The position numbers and the translations under genes were made by a program. 39,653 nucleotides of DNA from Erysipelotrichaceae bacterium OttesenSCG-928-M19 (GTDB taxonomy: Bacteria > Bacillota_I > Bacilli_A > JAJDGJ01). The notes beneath the pieces are model-generated. The model made no database searches. It was not told the DNA's origin and worked only from the letters and a program-made list of their open reading frames with translations. Position 1 is the stretch's first letter; each line of letters starts with the position of its first letter. The stretch lies in assembly GCA_030265585.1 (NCBI GenBank), contig JAJDGJ010000009.1, positions 1 through 39,653 of the forward strand, given 5' to 3'. Below, piece by piece: positions 7,826-18,628 of the stretch.

Positions 7826-10471
7826 ATGAACAATAGAAATCCAAGACAAAGTCTAATTGACAAAGTAAATGATTCTAATATTCATGGAGAGTATGAAGAA
7901 TATAACCCAATTATTGATCACGAAGAAATTCCCCTTCAAAAAATAAAAAAACAACGTAGAATATTTAATAATCGATTTTTTAATAATATATGGCAAACCT
8001 TTTTTTCTAGTAAAGATATTGAAAGCAAACCATTACGTTATTTTGATCGCTTTTTAAAAATTAGTTTTAATATCGGATTGGTAGCTTTTCTAGCTTTTGC
8101 AGTAATTATCATTACTAGCCCTAATCAATATACTAAAGAATTAATTTATCGTAAAGATGATACTTTAGTTTATGATAGTAAGAACAAATTAATTGGTAAA
8201 ATATCGCAGCAACGTGCTGATGGAGAAAATGTTCAAAATATTACGTATGATCAAATGAACCAAGGCATTATCAACTCTGTTGTTGGTACTGAAGATGCTG
8301 GTTTTTTTAAACACCATGGTTCAGATATTTTAAACACTGTTGAAAATGGTTTTAAATCAATTGTATTAAGAAATTCAAGTGCTGGTGGTAGTTCCATTAC
8401 CCAACAAATCATTGGTGAAAGTCATGTTGGAAGAATTGGTAACTCATCAATTACTAGAAAAATCAGAGAAATCTTTCTTTCAGGAATTGCTGAAACCCAA
8501 TTGTCTAAAACACAGATTTTGGAATCATATTTAAATTATTTTGGATTTGGACAAGGAAATGTTAGAGGTGTTGAATTGGCTAGTAAGTATTTTTTCAACA
8601 GTCATGTTACTGATTTAGATTATATTCAATCTTCTATTTTAGTAGGTACATTAAATATGCCTTCAGCTGCTAATCCTCTAGGAACAGCAACTGAAAATGG
8701 TTATGTTAATGAATCACAAAACCGCTTGGAAACAGTGCTTCTCGCTAATAAAAATCAAGGTTATTTAAAAGATAGTGAGTATTATTTATTACAACAAGTA
8801 CAGGTTGCTAACGAAGTCGATTTTAATAAAACAACAACTTCAAATCCTTATCAAGCTTATATTGATGTCGTCGCTAAAGAATTACAGGAAAAATATAATG
8901 TTGATCCTTTTGTAAAGTCATTAAAAGTTTATACGAATATGGATACTAGTGCACAAAAATATGCTAATGAGATAACTAATAAAGAACATGTCTATGTTCC
9001 AAATAATAAACTTAATTTTGGTTTTATGGTTTCAAAAACACAAACTGGTCAGATTGTTGCCTTAAGTGGTGGAAAGCAATATCGAAAAAGTGGCGCTTAT
9101 CTATTCAATAATGCCACTGATAATAAACAGCAGCCAGGTTCAGCCTTTAAGCCAATCATCGACTATTCCCCAACCTTTGAGTTTTTACATTGGTCTGATC
9201 GAACACCAATTAGTAATGCAGCCTATAAATATCCTAATACAGGAGAAAGTGTTAGTAACCACGACAATCAAGTCGGTGGTGTTTACACAATGGATCAAGC
9301 GCTAGCAAACTCTCGTAACTTAACTGCCTTACGTGCTATGGAAGCTGTTTATACTGAAGTTGGCTTTGATAAATTAACAGAATACTTAAATCGCTTTGGT
9401 TTTAATTTCAGCTCTAGTGAAGTTGTTCCTGCCTATGGTTTAGGGGGATTAGAAACTGGTGTGACACCAAAACAAATGAATGCTGCTTATCAAACCTTTG
9501 GTAATGGTGGTTATTATATTGAGCCTTATACCATAAGACAATTCAGTGATGAAGATGGTAATGTCACAAAATATAGTACTGAGAAAAAACAAATAATTGA
9601 TGAGAAAACTGCTTTTATGACTTCAACTACATTAGAACGTTCTACTAAAGTATCTGGAAGCTATGTTGGAACAGCAAACTACAATGCTTCACCATATGCA
9701 GCAAAAACAGGAACTTCGAACTGGGATGAAAGCGGTGAACAATATGGTATTCCTAATCTATCACCAAAAGATACTTGGTTTGCTGGTTATACAACTGAGT
9801 ATACGATGAGTGCTTGGGGAGGCTATGATACTAAAGAAATCAAAAAAGGATACTATCCAGATTATGCTAGTGGCGCTCATGATTACTCAGCTAAAATATG
9901 GGGAGCTATGATGACTAAATTAGCAACCGGAAAAGAAAAATCATATTTGGAAATGGATTTACCAGAAGGTATTGTTGAAAGATCATTTGATACTAAAACT
10001 CCACCTCCATACAAAACATCATATTATTCAGGTTATAATAATAAAGCATATTTTTACTCGGATAATGTTCCAAAGGGTTATTCAAATACTTATGATAACT
10101 CTGATTTAAAAACCTCGTTATCGGTTTCTGGTTCTAGAATAAGAGCGAAATTTAGTGAAGCACCTACAAACTATCTACAAACTTTAGTTGTTGGTTCACA
10201 ATCAGCTAGTGGTTCTAGTACTTTAACATTGAACGCTAATGACTATGACATTGTTACTGCCTATTTTACTTACAATGGAAAACAGTATGCGACAACTTCA
10301 AAATGTTATTATAGTGGTAAACTGTACAATAGTTGTCCTAAAAAGAAAAATAATAATGAAGACAATAATAATGATGAAGAAGAATCAATTGAAGAAACTG
10401 ATCCTGAAACTTCAGCATTTAATTTCTTTCCCAATAGCAGCGTCTTTGGTATCGCTTTTAAAAACTTTTAA
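7826..10471 (+). CDS. ponA: Class A penicillin-binding protein (PBP1A type), copy 1
   Basis: Glycosyltransferase motifs EDAGFFKHHG, GGSSITQQ; transpeptidase PGSAFKP (SxxK), SRN, KTGTS. Confidence 0.96.
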   Translation: MNNRNPRQSLIDKVNDSNIHGEYEEYNPIIDHEEIPLQKIKKQRRIFNNRFFNNIWQTFFSSKDIESKPLRYFDRFLKISFNIGLVAFLAFAVIIITSPNQYTKELIYRKDDTLVYDSKNKLIGKISQQRADGENVQNITYDQMNQGIINSVVGTEDAGFFKHHGSDILNTVENGFKSIVLRNSSAGGSSITQQIIGESHVGRIGNSSITRKIREIFLSGIAETQLSKTQILESYLNYFGFGQGNVRGVELASKYFFNSHVTDLDYIQSSILVGTLNMPSAANPLGTATENGYVNESQNRLETVLLANKNQGYLKDSEYYLLQQVQVANEVDFNKTTTSNPYQAYIDVVAKELQEKYNVDPFVKSLKVYTNMDTSAQKYANEITNKEHVYVPNNKLNFGFMVSKTQTGQIVALSGGKQYRKSGAYLFNNATDNKQQPGSAFKPIIDYSPTFEFLHWSDRTPISNAAYKYPNTGESVSNHDNQVGGVYTMDQALANSRNLTALRAMEAVYTEVGFDKLTEYLNRFGFNFSSSEVVPAYGLGGLETGVTPKQMNAAYQTFGNGGYYIEPYTIRQFSDEDGNVTKYSTEKKQIIDEKTAFMTSTTLERSTKVSGSYVGTANYNASPYAAKTGTSNWDESGEQYGIPNLSPKDTWFAGYTTEYTMSAWGGYDTKEIKKGYYPDYASGAHDYSAKIWGAMMTKLATGKEKSYLEMDLPEGIVERSFDTKTPPPYKTSYYSGYNNKAYFYSDNVPKGYSNTYDNSDLKTSLSVSGSRIRAKFSEAPTNYLQTLVVGSQSASGSSTLTLNANDYDIVTAYFTYNGKQYATTSKCYYSGKLYNSCPKKKNNNEDNNNDEEESIEETDPETSAFNFFPNSSVFGIAFKNF

Positions 10472-10500
10472 TATTTGGTGTTCATTTAAATATTTTTATA

Positions 10501-10509
10501 TGGTATAAT
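10501..10509 (+). promoter_or_regulatory. Extended -10 promoter for PBP copy 2
   Basis: TGGTATAAT in the 68-bp gap between the two PBP genes. Confidence 0.6.
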
Positions 10510-10539
10510 TAAAAATATTTAGTACTAAGGAATGAAGTT

Positions 10540-12876
10540 ATGAAAAAAAGAAATATTAAAAAGAAAACAAAAAAATCTTTACCAATAAAAATTCTTGATA
10601 TTTTTTTAAATATCAGTTTTTTTGGTTGTCTTATTCTTGGCGGCTATTTTATCTACTCATATACCCAACTACCTGCCTTGGAAGTTGATAATATGATTCG
10701 TCCTAATGATAGTTATGTTTATGATAGAAAAGATCGCTTAATTGGTACGATTTCACGTAAAAAAGAAAACCAAGAAAATATTAGTTACAACGCTATGAAT
10801 CAATCAATCATTAATACTTTAGTTGGAACTGAAGATTCAACATTCTTCACTCACAAAGGTATCGATATTATCAATACGGCCGAGAGTGCTTTAAAATCTG
10901 TAACTGGAACAGTAAAATCTGGTGGTAGTTCAATTACGCAACAAATAATTGGTTGGTCACATTTGGATCGTAATGAAAGAACTGTTTCTAGAAAAGTTAA
11001 AGAAATTCTCTTAGCCTTCAAAGTTGAAAGAGAAATTGATAAAAGTGAAATCATGGAATTATATTTAAACTATTTCTTCTATGGTAAAAATAATATTCAT
11101 GGTATCGAAAAAGCAAGTGAGTTTTTCTTTAATAGAAACGCTTATGAATTAGATGTTGTTCAATCAGCTTTAATGACAGGAACCCTAAACTCACCTTCGA
11201 CCTATAATCCTTTAGGTACTTACGATAGTGCAACAAAAACATATACTAATTATTCAAAAAATCGCTTAGATAATGTTTTATTAGCTAATAAAAACCAAGG
11301 TTATATTCCAACATCAGAATATTTTTTACTACAACAAGTTCAAGTCGAAAATACTGTTGAAATTAATGATATTACTAAATCAAATAAATATAATTCTTAT
11401 ATTGATTTAGTACGTCGTGAAATGGAAGATAAATATAAAGTTGATTTAACAACAACTTCAACAAAGATTTATACTAATATGGATGTTAAAGCACAAAAAC
11501 ATGCTGACAATATTATTAAAGGTAAAATAGCTGGTGCTGAATTACCTGAAAAGGATATGAACTTTGGCTTTGTATTATCTGATACACAAACCGGAGCAAT
11601 ACGAGCTGTTGGTGGTGGAAAACAATATCGTAAAGGTGGCTCAATGCTATTAAATAATGCGATTGACTTAAAACAACAACCTGGTTCTGCTTTTAAACCA
11701 ATTATTGACTATGCACCAACTTTTGAGTTTCTTCATTGGCCTAATAAAGCACCAATTAGTAATGCTGCGATGAAATATCCGGGAACTAATACATCAATTA
11801 GAAACTATGATGGAACAACTGGTGGTGTGATGACAATGGATAAAGCCATTGCAACTTCAAGAAACTTAACGGCAGTTCGAGCTATGGAAGCCGTCGTTAA
11901 TAAAGTTGGTTTCGATGGCTTAAACAAATATTTAACTGCTCTAGGTTTTGATTTTAAAGATAGCGAATTAGCTTATGCATATGCTCTTGGTGGTACTAAA
12001 ACTGGAGTTAGTCCAGTCCAAATGAATGGTGCATACCAAGCTTTTGGAAATGGTGGCTATTATATTGAACCATGGACAATTAGATATTATACTAATGAGG
12101 ATACTGGTAAAAAGATTGTTAATCCAACTAAACCAGTCCAAGCAATTGATAAAAGAACATCATTTATGATTTCCAATACTTTAGAAACTTCAACTAAATC
12201 TTCAGGTTTATTAGCAGCTGCTAACTTTGGTGGTATTCCTTATGCTGCTAAAACAGGAACATCTAACTGGGGTACTGAAGGTGCACAATATGGTATTCCT
12301 AACCTTTCCCCTAAGGACTCTTGGTTCTCAGGTTATACAAGTCGCTATACTTTATCAGTATGGAGTGGCTATGATGCTAAAGGGATCAAAAAAGGTAAAT
12401 ACCCAGCTTGGGGTCGACAACATGATTATGCTGCTATTATTTGGGGTTCTATGATGAGAAAAATGAGTAATGGTAAAGAAAAATCATACCTGAATGCAAA
12501 AGTACCTGAAGGAATCGTTCAATCTTCATTCGATCCAAAAACACCAGCACCATTTAAATTCCCAGCTGGTTCGGGAGATGTTGGTTATTTCTATACAGAT
12601 AATCTACCAAGTGGAACGGCTAAGCCAAATGTCGAAGAAAGTGATTTTGTAATCACAGCTTCATATTCTAATGGTAAATTGACTGTTTCATTCAAAGATG
12701 TTGATGTTACAGGTGTCAAACAAACAGTTAAGATTGGCAGCAAGACTGCTAATTCTGGTGGCACTTATAATATGAAAGAAGGCCAAGCCTTCACCGCATA
12801 TTATACTTATGATGGCAAAATATACGGCACAATAAGTGGCTGTGTTAAAAATAATAAACTTACAACAAAATGTTAA
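10540..12876 (+). CDS. Class A penicillin-binding protein (PBP1A type), copy 2
   Basis: EDSTFFTHKGID, GGSSITQQ, PGSAFKP, SRN, KTGTS; extended similarity to the upstream PBP. Confidence 0.96.
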   Translation: MKKRNIKKKTKKSLPIKILDIFLNISFFGCLILGGYFIYSYTQLPALEVDNMIRPNDSYVYDRKDRLIGTISRKKENQENISYNAMNQSIINTLVGTEDSTFFTHKGIDIINTAESALKSVTGTVKSGGSSITQQIIGWSHLDRNERTVSRKVKEILLAFKVEREIDKSEIMELYLNYFFYGKNNIHGIEKASEFFFNRNAYELDVVQSALMTGTLNSPSTYNPLGTYDSATKTYTNYSKNRLDNVLLANKNQGYIPTSEYFLLQQVQVENTVEINDITKSNKYNSYIDLVRREMEDKYKVDLTTTSTKIYTNMDVKAQKHADNIIKGKIAGAELPEKDMNFGFVLSDTQTGAIRAVGGGKQYRKGGSMLLNNAIDLKQQPGSAFKPIIDYAPTFEFLHWPNKAPISNAAMKYPGTNTSIRNYDGTTGGVMTMDKAIATSRNLTAVRAMEAVVNKVGFDGLNKYLTALGFDFKDSELAYAYALGGTKTGVSPVQMNGAYQAFGNGGYYIEPWTIRYYTNEDTGKKIVNPTKPVQAIDKRTSFMISNTLETSTKSSGLLAAANFGGIPYAAKTGTSNWGTEGAQYGIPNLSPKDSWFSGYTSRYTLSVWSGYDAKGIKKGKYPAWGRQHDYAAIIWGSMMRKMSNGKEKSYLNAKVPEGIVQSSFDPKTPAPFKFPAGSGDVGYFYTDNLPSGTAKPNVEESDFVITASYSNGKLTVSFKDVDVTGVKQTVKIGSKTANSGGTYNMKEGQAFTAYYTYDGKIYGTISGCVKNNKLTTKC

Positions 12877-12882
12877 CTTAAG

Positions 12883-12915
12883 AAGAATGATTACCAAATT
12901 AATCATTCTTTTTTT
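12883..12915 (+). terminator. Rho-independent terminator after the PBP pair
   Basis: AAGAATGATTA/TAATCATTCTT stem and T-run. Confidence 0.85.
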
Positions 12916-12973
12916 ATACGCGTAATTTTTTAAAAGCAACATTTTCCTATACTATGCTAATTTCAAAAAATAA

Positions 12974-13002
12974 TTGCGTAATCATTAAATTTACTATATA
13001 AT
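12974..13002 (+). promoter_or_regulatory. SigA-type promoter of potABCD
   Basis: TTGCGT - 17 nt - TATAAT. Confidence 0.65.
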
Positions 13003-13051
13003 AAGTCTTACTAAACTTTTAGTTTTATAATATAAACAAAGGAGGATGACA

Positions 13052-14101
13052 ATGAAAAAATTAATTGAGTTAAAAAACATTTCTAAAGCATTTGATGAAA
13101 ATCAAATCTTAGAAGACTTCAACTTATATATTAATGAAAATGAATTCATAACTTTAGTAGGCCCATCAGGATGTGGAAAAACCACCTTATTAAGGATTAT
13201 TGGTGGTTTTGAAAGTGCTGATAGCGGTCAAGTTATTTTTAATAACAAAGATATTTCTCTATTGGATGCTAATGAGCGTCCTATAAATACCATCTTCCAA
13301 AAATATGCATTATTTCCTCATTTAAATGTCTATGATAATATTGCTTTTGGTTTAAAGATGAAAAAGAAAACAAAAGAAGAAATTGATGAGTTAGTCAATT
13401 GGTCATTAAAATTAGTAAACTTAGAAAAAATGAAGACACGCTCTATCGATCGTCTTTCTGGTGGGCAGCAACAGCGAATTGCTATTGCACGAGCGATTGT
13501 TAATAAACCTAAAGTATTGCTTCTTGATGAACCTCTAGGAGCTTTAGATTTAAAACTACGTCAAAATATGCAATATGAATTGAAGGAGCTTCAACAAGAT
13601 CTTGGTATTACCTTTATCTATGTAACCCATGATCAAGAGGAAGCCTTAAGTATGTCTGATACTGTAGTTGTTTTAAATGATGGAATCATCCAGCAAATTG
13701 GAACTCCTGAAGATATTTATAATGAGCCAAAAAATCGTTTTGTGGCAAATTTTATTGGTGAATCAAATATTATTAAAGGCAGATATCTAGGCAATAAATT
13801 AGTAGAATTTGAGAATACTATTTTTGAATGCGTTGATACTAATTTTGTAGTTGATGAACCATGTGATGTTGTCATAAGACCAGAAGACTTTGATGTTGTT
13901 CCTTTAAAACAGGCTAAACTTACAGGTATAATTACTGATAAAGTTTTTAAAGGAGTTCACTATGAATTTTGTATTGATATTAATGAAAAGGAATATATTG
14001 TTCATGCTTATGAAGACAAAGAAATTGGCGATCAAATTGGTTTAAGTGTTGATCCTTTTGAAATCCATTTAATGAAGGTTAACGAAAATGAAAACACGTA
14101 A
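13052..14101 (+). CDS. potA: Spermidine/putrescine ABC transporter ATP-binding protein
   Basis: [28 protein letters not shown]-like C-term; operon context. Confidence 0.95.
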   Translation: MKKLIELKNISKAFDENQILEDFNLYINENEFITLVGPSGCGKTTLLRIIGGFESADSGQVIFNNKDISLLDANERPINTIFQKYALFPHLNVYDNIAFGLKMKKKTKEEIDELVNWSLKLVNLEKMKTRSIDRLSGGQQQRIAIARAIVNKPKVLLLDEPLGALDLKLRQNMQYELKELQQDLGITFIYVTHDQEEALSMSDTVVVLNDGIIQQIGTPEDIYNEPKNRFVANFIGESNIIKGRYLGNKLVEFENTIFECVDTNFVVDEPCDVVIRPEDFDVVPLKQAKLTGIITDKVFKGVHYEFCIDINEKEYIVHAYEDKEIGDQIGLSVDPFEIHLMKVNENENT

Positions 14102-14906
14102 TATTAGTTTACCACTCTATCTCATTTGGCTTTTTGTCTTAGTCTTTATTCCTTTTTTAATAATGTTATTTTTATCATTCACTAAAACTCGAGGTCTTGA
14201 TTTCTCACATTTAGTTTTTTCTTTAGATAATTTTAAAGATATCTTAGATCCTATCTATTTTGATGCTTATGTGAATTCAATTGTTCTTTCAGCAATTGCT
14301 TCTTTATTGTGTCTATTAATTGGTTATCCTGTAGCCTATATTTTAACTAACTTAAAAAGTAATAAGTTAAAGAATATCTTACTAGCAATGTTTATTTTAC
14401 CAATGTGGTCTAATATGTTACTGCGTATCATCGGGTGGGAAATACTATTTAATCCCCATAGTATTCTCAACAGTATTGGCATTAGTTTTGATTTAATTGG
14501 TAGTCCATTAGCAATCATCATTGGGATGGTCTCAACTTATTTACCATTAATGATTTTTCCAATTTATACCTCACTAAACAAACTAGAGAGCTCACTTCTT
14601 GAAGCAAGTTATGATCTAGGGGCTAGTAAGTTTCAAACTTTTAAAAGTGTTATTCTTCCACTATCTTTACCTGGTATTTATAGTGGTCTAACAATGACTT
14701 TTCTACCAAGTGCCACTAACTTTGCTTTACCAGAAAGACTAAGTGGAGGCAATATCAATCTTTTAGGAAATATCATCAATAGTAATTTTGGTAAATCATT
14801 TAATTATGGTTTTGGTAGCTTGTTATCAGTAATTTTAATAAGTGTTATTTTTGTTTTAGTCTTCTTTATCAATCGTAAAGACAAGGATGGTGATTTATTA
14901 TTATGA
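14088..14906 (+). CDS. potB: Spermidine/putrescine ABC transporter permease PotB
   Basis: BPD permease EAA-like loop ([26 protein letters not shown]); overlaps potA. Confidence 0.93.
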   Translation: MKTRNISLPLYLIWLFVLVFIPFLIMLFLSFTKTRGLDFSHLVFSLDNFKDILDPIYFDAYVNSIVLSAIASLLCLLIGYPVAYILTNLKSNKLKNILLAMFILPMWSNMLLRIIGWEILFNPHSILNSIGISFDLIGSPLAIIIGMVSTYLPLMIFPIYTSLNKLESSLLEASYDLGASKFQTFKSVILPLSLPGIYSGLTMTFLPSATNFALPERLSGGNINLLGNIINSNFGKSFNYGFGSLLSVILISVIFVLVFFINRKDKDGDLLL

Positions 14907-15694
14907 TGAAAAAATCTAGTAAAGTTTTATTAGTTATCTTAGCTTTAGCTGTTTTATATATACCCATTTTAATAATTTGTTTTTTATCATTTAATGATTC
15001 ACTACGACCATATGAATTTAGTGGCTTTACTTTAAAATGGTATAGTGAAATTTTTGCAGAAAAAACTTTATATGAAGCAATCATTAATTCTTGGATAATT
15101 GCCTTGTTTGCTACTGCTATTTCAACCATCTGTGGCACTTTCATTGCAATTAGAATAAGTAAACTCAAACAAAAACATCGTCAGACTGTTATGTTTTTAA
15201 ATAATTTGCCGATTGTTAATGCTGATATTGTTACTGGTATTTCACTGATGATTATCTTCAGTATCTTAGGTCTTCATTTTGGAAAATACACAATGTTATT
15301 AGCTCATATCTTCTTTTGTATTCCCTTTGTTGTTTTAAGTGTCTTACCACGCTTAAAAATGATGGATGAAAATAGTTATGATGCCGCACGTGATTTAGGT
15401 TGTACACACCTCCAAGCTGTTTTTAAAGTTATTATCCCTGCTATCAAAGTAGGAATAATTAGTGGCGCCTTAATTGCTTTTACGATGAGTATCGATGATT
15501 TTATTATATCCTATTATACAACTGGTGATGGTTTTTCCAACTTCTCAACATGGATTTATTCACGCTTAAATCGACGCTCATTTTCACCAGCAGCCTATGC
15601 TTATAATACAATCATCACTTTTGGTTTATTAATTATTTTAATTTATATTAATTTAAATAGTAAAGGAGACAACAAACATGAGAAAAAACATTAA
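14903..15694 (+). CDS. potC: Spermidine/putrescine ABC transporter permease PotC
   Basis: BPD permease (DAARDLGCTHLQAVFKVIIPAIKVGI); SIDDFIISYYTTG typical of PotC. Confidence 0.93.
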   Translation: MMKKSSKVLLVILALAVLYIPILIICFLSFNDSLRPYEFSGFTLKWYSEIFAEKTLYEAIINSWIIALFATAISTICGTFIAIRISKLKQKHRQTVMFLNNLPIVNADIVTGISLMIIFSILGLHFGKYTMLLAHIFFCIPFVVLSVLPRLKMMDENSYDAARDLGCTHLQAVFKVIIPAIKVGIISGALIAFTMSIDDFIISYYTTGDGFSNFSTWIYSRLNRRSFSPAAYAYNTIITFGLLIILIYINLNSKGDNKHEKKH

Positions 15695-16760
15695 ACTATT
15701 ACTATCTTTTCTTCTCATTAGCTTCCTTATTGGCTGTAGTCCTAATACTAAAAACGAAAGTCTCTACATTCTTAATTGGGGTGATTATATTAATTATGAT
15801 CTTCTCGATAAATTTGAAAAAGAATATGATGTTGAAGTAATCATTTCTGAAGTGGAATCTAATGAGGCTATGTATGAACAGATTAAAATGAATCGAACAT
15901 CTTTTGACATTGCAATTCCTAGTGATTATATGATCGACCAATTAGAAAAGGAACATCTTCTTAAAGAAATTGATTATAGTTTATTAAAGAATTATGATAA
16001 GAAAATGTTTTCTACTATATCTAGTGAACATGCTCCTGAATCAAAGAACTTTATTCCCTATTTCAATGGAACGATTGGAATTATGTACAGTACAAAAAAT
16101 ATTAAGGATATCAAAAAAACCATTGAAGCTAATGGTTGGTCGACACTTTTTGATGATGGTTTAATTAAGAATGCTAAAGTTGGTATGTATAACTCAAGTC
16201 GTGATGCTTTTGCAGCTTCACTGCTTCATCATAGCTATAGTCTTAACACAAACAATGATAGTGAACTAAATCAAGCCTATAAAAGTCTTAAAAACACTAA
16301 ATACAATGTTTATGGTGATGATAATCTAAAAAAGAATATTGTAACGGGAAATCTTGATTATGCTTTAGTATACTCTGGTGATTATTATGAAGAGCTTATC
16401 GTAGCAACTGAAGAAGAGCGTACGATTAATTTTGGCTACTATGTTCCCAATAATACTAACTATTGGCAAGATGGTATGGTTATTCCTAAAGATGCTAAAA
16501 ACTATGAACTTGCTCATACTTTCATTGATTTTATGCTTGAAGATGAAAATGCAATAGAAAATACTGAATATATTGGCTATGCATCACCTATCAATAGTGT
16601 TATGGACTATTTAGAAAGTGATAATGAATATGATTATTTAACTAGTGATCCTTTTTATAATCCAAATGAAATTAAGAACTTAAAACCTGAATCATTTAAA
16701 TTTCTTGGTATTGAATATATGATAAAATTAGAAGAATTATTTACTAAATCAAAAAGTTAA
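15678..16760 (+). CDS. potD: Spermidine/putrescine-binding lipoprotein PotD
   Basis: Lipobox LIGC; LYILNWGDYINYDLLDKFEKEYDVEV typical PotD N-term; operon. Confidence 0.95.
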   Translation: MRKNIKLLLSFLLISFLIGCSPNTKNESLYILNWGDYINYDLLDKFEKEYDVEVIISEVESNEAMYEQIKMNRTSFDIAIPSDYMIDQLEKEHLLKEIDYSLLKNYDKKMFSTISSEHAPESKNFIPYFNGTIGIMYSTKNIKDIKKTIEANGWSTLFDDGLIKNAKVGMYNSSRDAFAASLLHHSYSLNTNNDSELNQAYKSLKNTKYNVYGDDNLKKNIVTGNLDYALVYSGDYYEELIVATEEERTINFGYYVPNNTNYWQDGMVIPKDAKNYELAHTFIDFMLEDENAIENTEYIGYASPINSVMDYLESDNEYDYLTSDPFYNPNEIKNLKPESFKFLGIEYMIKLEELFTKSKS

Positions 16761-17294
16761 GTATTGGTCTTTACTAATACTTTTTTTATAACTTTATAAA
16801 TACAATAACCAATTAGATAACCAATTATATTTAAAAAAAGATAGTATAAATTAAACTGCATACCTAAAATTGGCAATAATTTAATTAAAGTAAAAGTAAG
16901 TAAAATTATTATAAAAAACTTGTGCCTTTTAAAAATATAATAAAATAAGAAAAAGAGCAATAAATTTATATGTGAATAAACCATAAAATATGTATGCATA
17001 CTACTTAAAGGATAGTTGATTAAATTGTAAAAATAGAAAGCTAGCTTAGATAAGAAGTTAGCATCAATAATATCATTTTGAGCAATAAACACTTTCATAA
17101 TACCAATAATAATTAGTAAATAAACTACTTTTAAAGCTATTACAAAAAAGATATGTTTACGTTGCAACACTAAAAATACTATTAAACAAGCTAATAATAA
17201 ACTTGCATTAATAGAGAGACTAATATTTTGAAAACTAAAGATTTATAGTTGATAAAAAAAGATTTGTTTTAACATTTTTATAGACTCCAATCAT
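16757..17294 (-). pseudogene. Small multi-TM membrane protein gene, apparently frameshifted near 17237-17240
   Basis: ORF 16757-17170 starts inside a hydrophobic helix; upstream frame stays open (SFQNISLSINASLLLACLIVFLVLQRKH) and joins, on deleting one T in CTTTAG, an ATG-initiated MIGVYKNVKTNLFLSTINL; TATAAT precedes that ATG. Confidence 0.55.
16760..16787. terminator. Terminator downstream of potD (convergent with minus-strand gene)
   Basis: AGTATTGGT/ACTAATACT then TTTTTTT. Confidence 0.75.
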
Positions 17295-17309
17295 TTTTAT
17301 TATAGCATA

Positions 17310-17335
17310 AAAAAAATAAGCATTTAGCTTATTTT
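17310..17335 (-). terminator. Terminator of the murJ-rsuA-ECF-S operon
   Basis: AATAAGC-ATTTA-GCTTATT flanked by A- and T-runs, overlapping the stop codon. Confidence 0.7.
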
Positions 17336-17884
17336 TATTGTTTTATTTAAAACCATTACGATTGGCGGTACCACGATTACAGCTGCAATTATTTCTAAAA
17401 CACTATTAATACTAAAGACAGCCATTAAAACTTGAGTAAAGCCTTCTGGAAATGAGTGTCTTGCAAAAATAAAGATCATTCCTAAAACCATTACCGTATG
17501 TAAGAATGTTGCAATAGCACTCGTTAAAGCTAAAGCAAAGGTCTTATTATTTATTACTTCAACTAATTTTTTAAAGAGATAAAAAGCGATTAAAGCAAAT
17601 AGAATTCTTGGTAAAACACTGACTAATGGATTTTGAAAAACAATGTCAGCAATACTACTTGGTCTAAACATTGCTACTAACCAACTTGATACCCCAAAAG
17701 TTGTTCCTGAAATAAGCGCTAGACTACGTTCATTAAAAGATATTGAGCCAATTATTGTTGGAATATGGATAATTGTTATTGCCATAACCCCAACTTGAAT
17801 ATAGCCTAAAAAAGGTACTGCCGCCATTAATAAAATAATAGCGATGATCATGGCACTAAAAGCCATTTTTCTTGTTTTATTCAT
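17324..17884 (-). CDS. ECF transporter S (substrate-specificity) component, substrate unknown
   Basis: MNKTRKMAFSAMIIAIILLMAAVPFLGYIQVGVMAITIIHIPTIIGSI typical of ECF S-components; start after GGGAGG. Confidence 0.8.
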   Translation of the reverse strand: MNKTRKMAFSAMIIAIILLMAAVPFLGYIQVGVMAITIIHIPTIIGSISFNERSLALISGTTFGVSSWLVAMFRPSSIADIVFQNPLVSVLPRILFALIAFYLFKKLVEVINNKTFALALTSAIATFLHTVMVLGMIFIFARHSFPEGFTQVLMAVFSINSVLEIIAAVIVVPPIVMVLNKTIKIS

Positions 17885-17905
17885 TTGTCCTCCCACTATC
17901 GTCCA

Positions 17906-18628
17906 TTATAGGTACGATGTTTCAAATATTTTTTTGACTTCACTATCTTCAAGCAAACGATATTCACCCAATTCCAGTCTATTATCTAGCTCTAGATTGC
18001 CAATTTTTGTTCGTTTTAATTCAATAACTTCCATATTAATTGCTTTGAACATCCTTTTTACTTGATGAAATTTACCTTCTTCTATTATCAGCTTTACTAT
18101 TGCATAATCAACGCATTGTTCAATTAGCTCTACTATTGCAGGAAGGCATTGTAAGCCACCATCAATTATAACACCTTTTTCTAATAAAATAAAGGCAGAG
18201 ACATCTATTTGTCCCATCAATTTTGCATAGTAAGTTTTTTTGATTTGTTTTTTTGGTTTAGTAATGTTGTGTGCAAAATCACCATCATTAGTAATCAATA
18301 GTAATCCAGTTGTATCAATATCTAAACGGCCAACACAAAATAACTTATTGACATTATAATCAGCAATTAAATCAAAGACAGTCGCATGGATTTCATCATG
18401 ATTTGCACAAACATAATCTTGAGGCTTATTCATCATTAAATAAAGTTTATCCTGATGATTAACAATCTCATCATTAACACTAACAATACTCTTGGTTTCA
18501 TCTAATTTAAAATCATCATCTTTAATAATAATATGATCAACTTTAACAAAGCCTAAGCGGATCAACTTTTTCACTTCTTTTCTAGTGCCATAACCATTAT
18601 GAGCTAATAGTTTATCTAATCTAATCAT
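17906..18628 (-). CDS. rsuA: 16S/23S rRNA pseudouridine synthase, RsuA/RluB family
   Basis: S4 domain N-term MIRLDKLLAHNGYGTRKEVKKLI; VGRLDIDTTGLLLITNDG active-site motif. Confidence 0.93.
   Translation of the reverse strand: MIRLDKLLAHNGYGTRKEVKKLIRLGFVKVDHIIIKDDDFKLDETKSIVSVNDEIVNHQDKLYLMMNKPQDYVCANHDEIHATVFDLIADYNVNKLFCVGRLDIDTTGLLLITNDGDFAHNITKPKKQIKKTYYAKLMGQIDVSAFILLEKGVIIDGGLQCLPAIVELIEQCVDYAIVKLIIEEGKFHQVKRMFKAINMEVIELKRTKIGNLELDNRLELGEYRLLEDSEVKKIFETSYL

Noticed and set aside
9066-9305. Plus-strand ORFs overlapping PBP genes (also 10239-10508, 12227-12454)
   Set aside because: Out-of-frame within well-supported PBP coding sequence; low-complexity translations
12688-12942. Minus-strand 84-aa ORF over the end of PBP copy 2
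   Set aside because: Antisense to coding sequence and spans the terminator; no recognisable family
12920-13050. Possible polyamine or other riboswitch upstream of potA
   Set aside because: Only ~40-45 nt lies between the likely start site and the potA ATG; too short for a known aptamer and no conserved core recognised
14869-15168. Minus-strand ORF inside potC (also 14336-14521, 15702-15941)
   Set aside because: Antisense shadow ORFs in the pot operon
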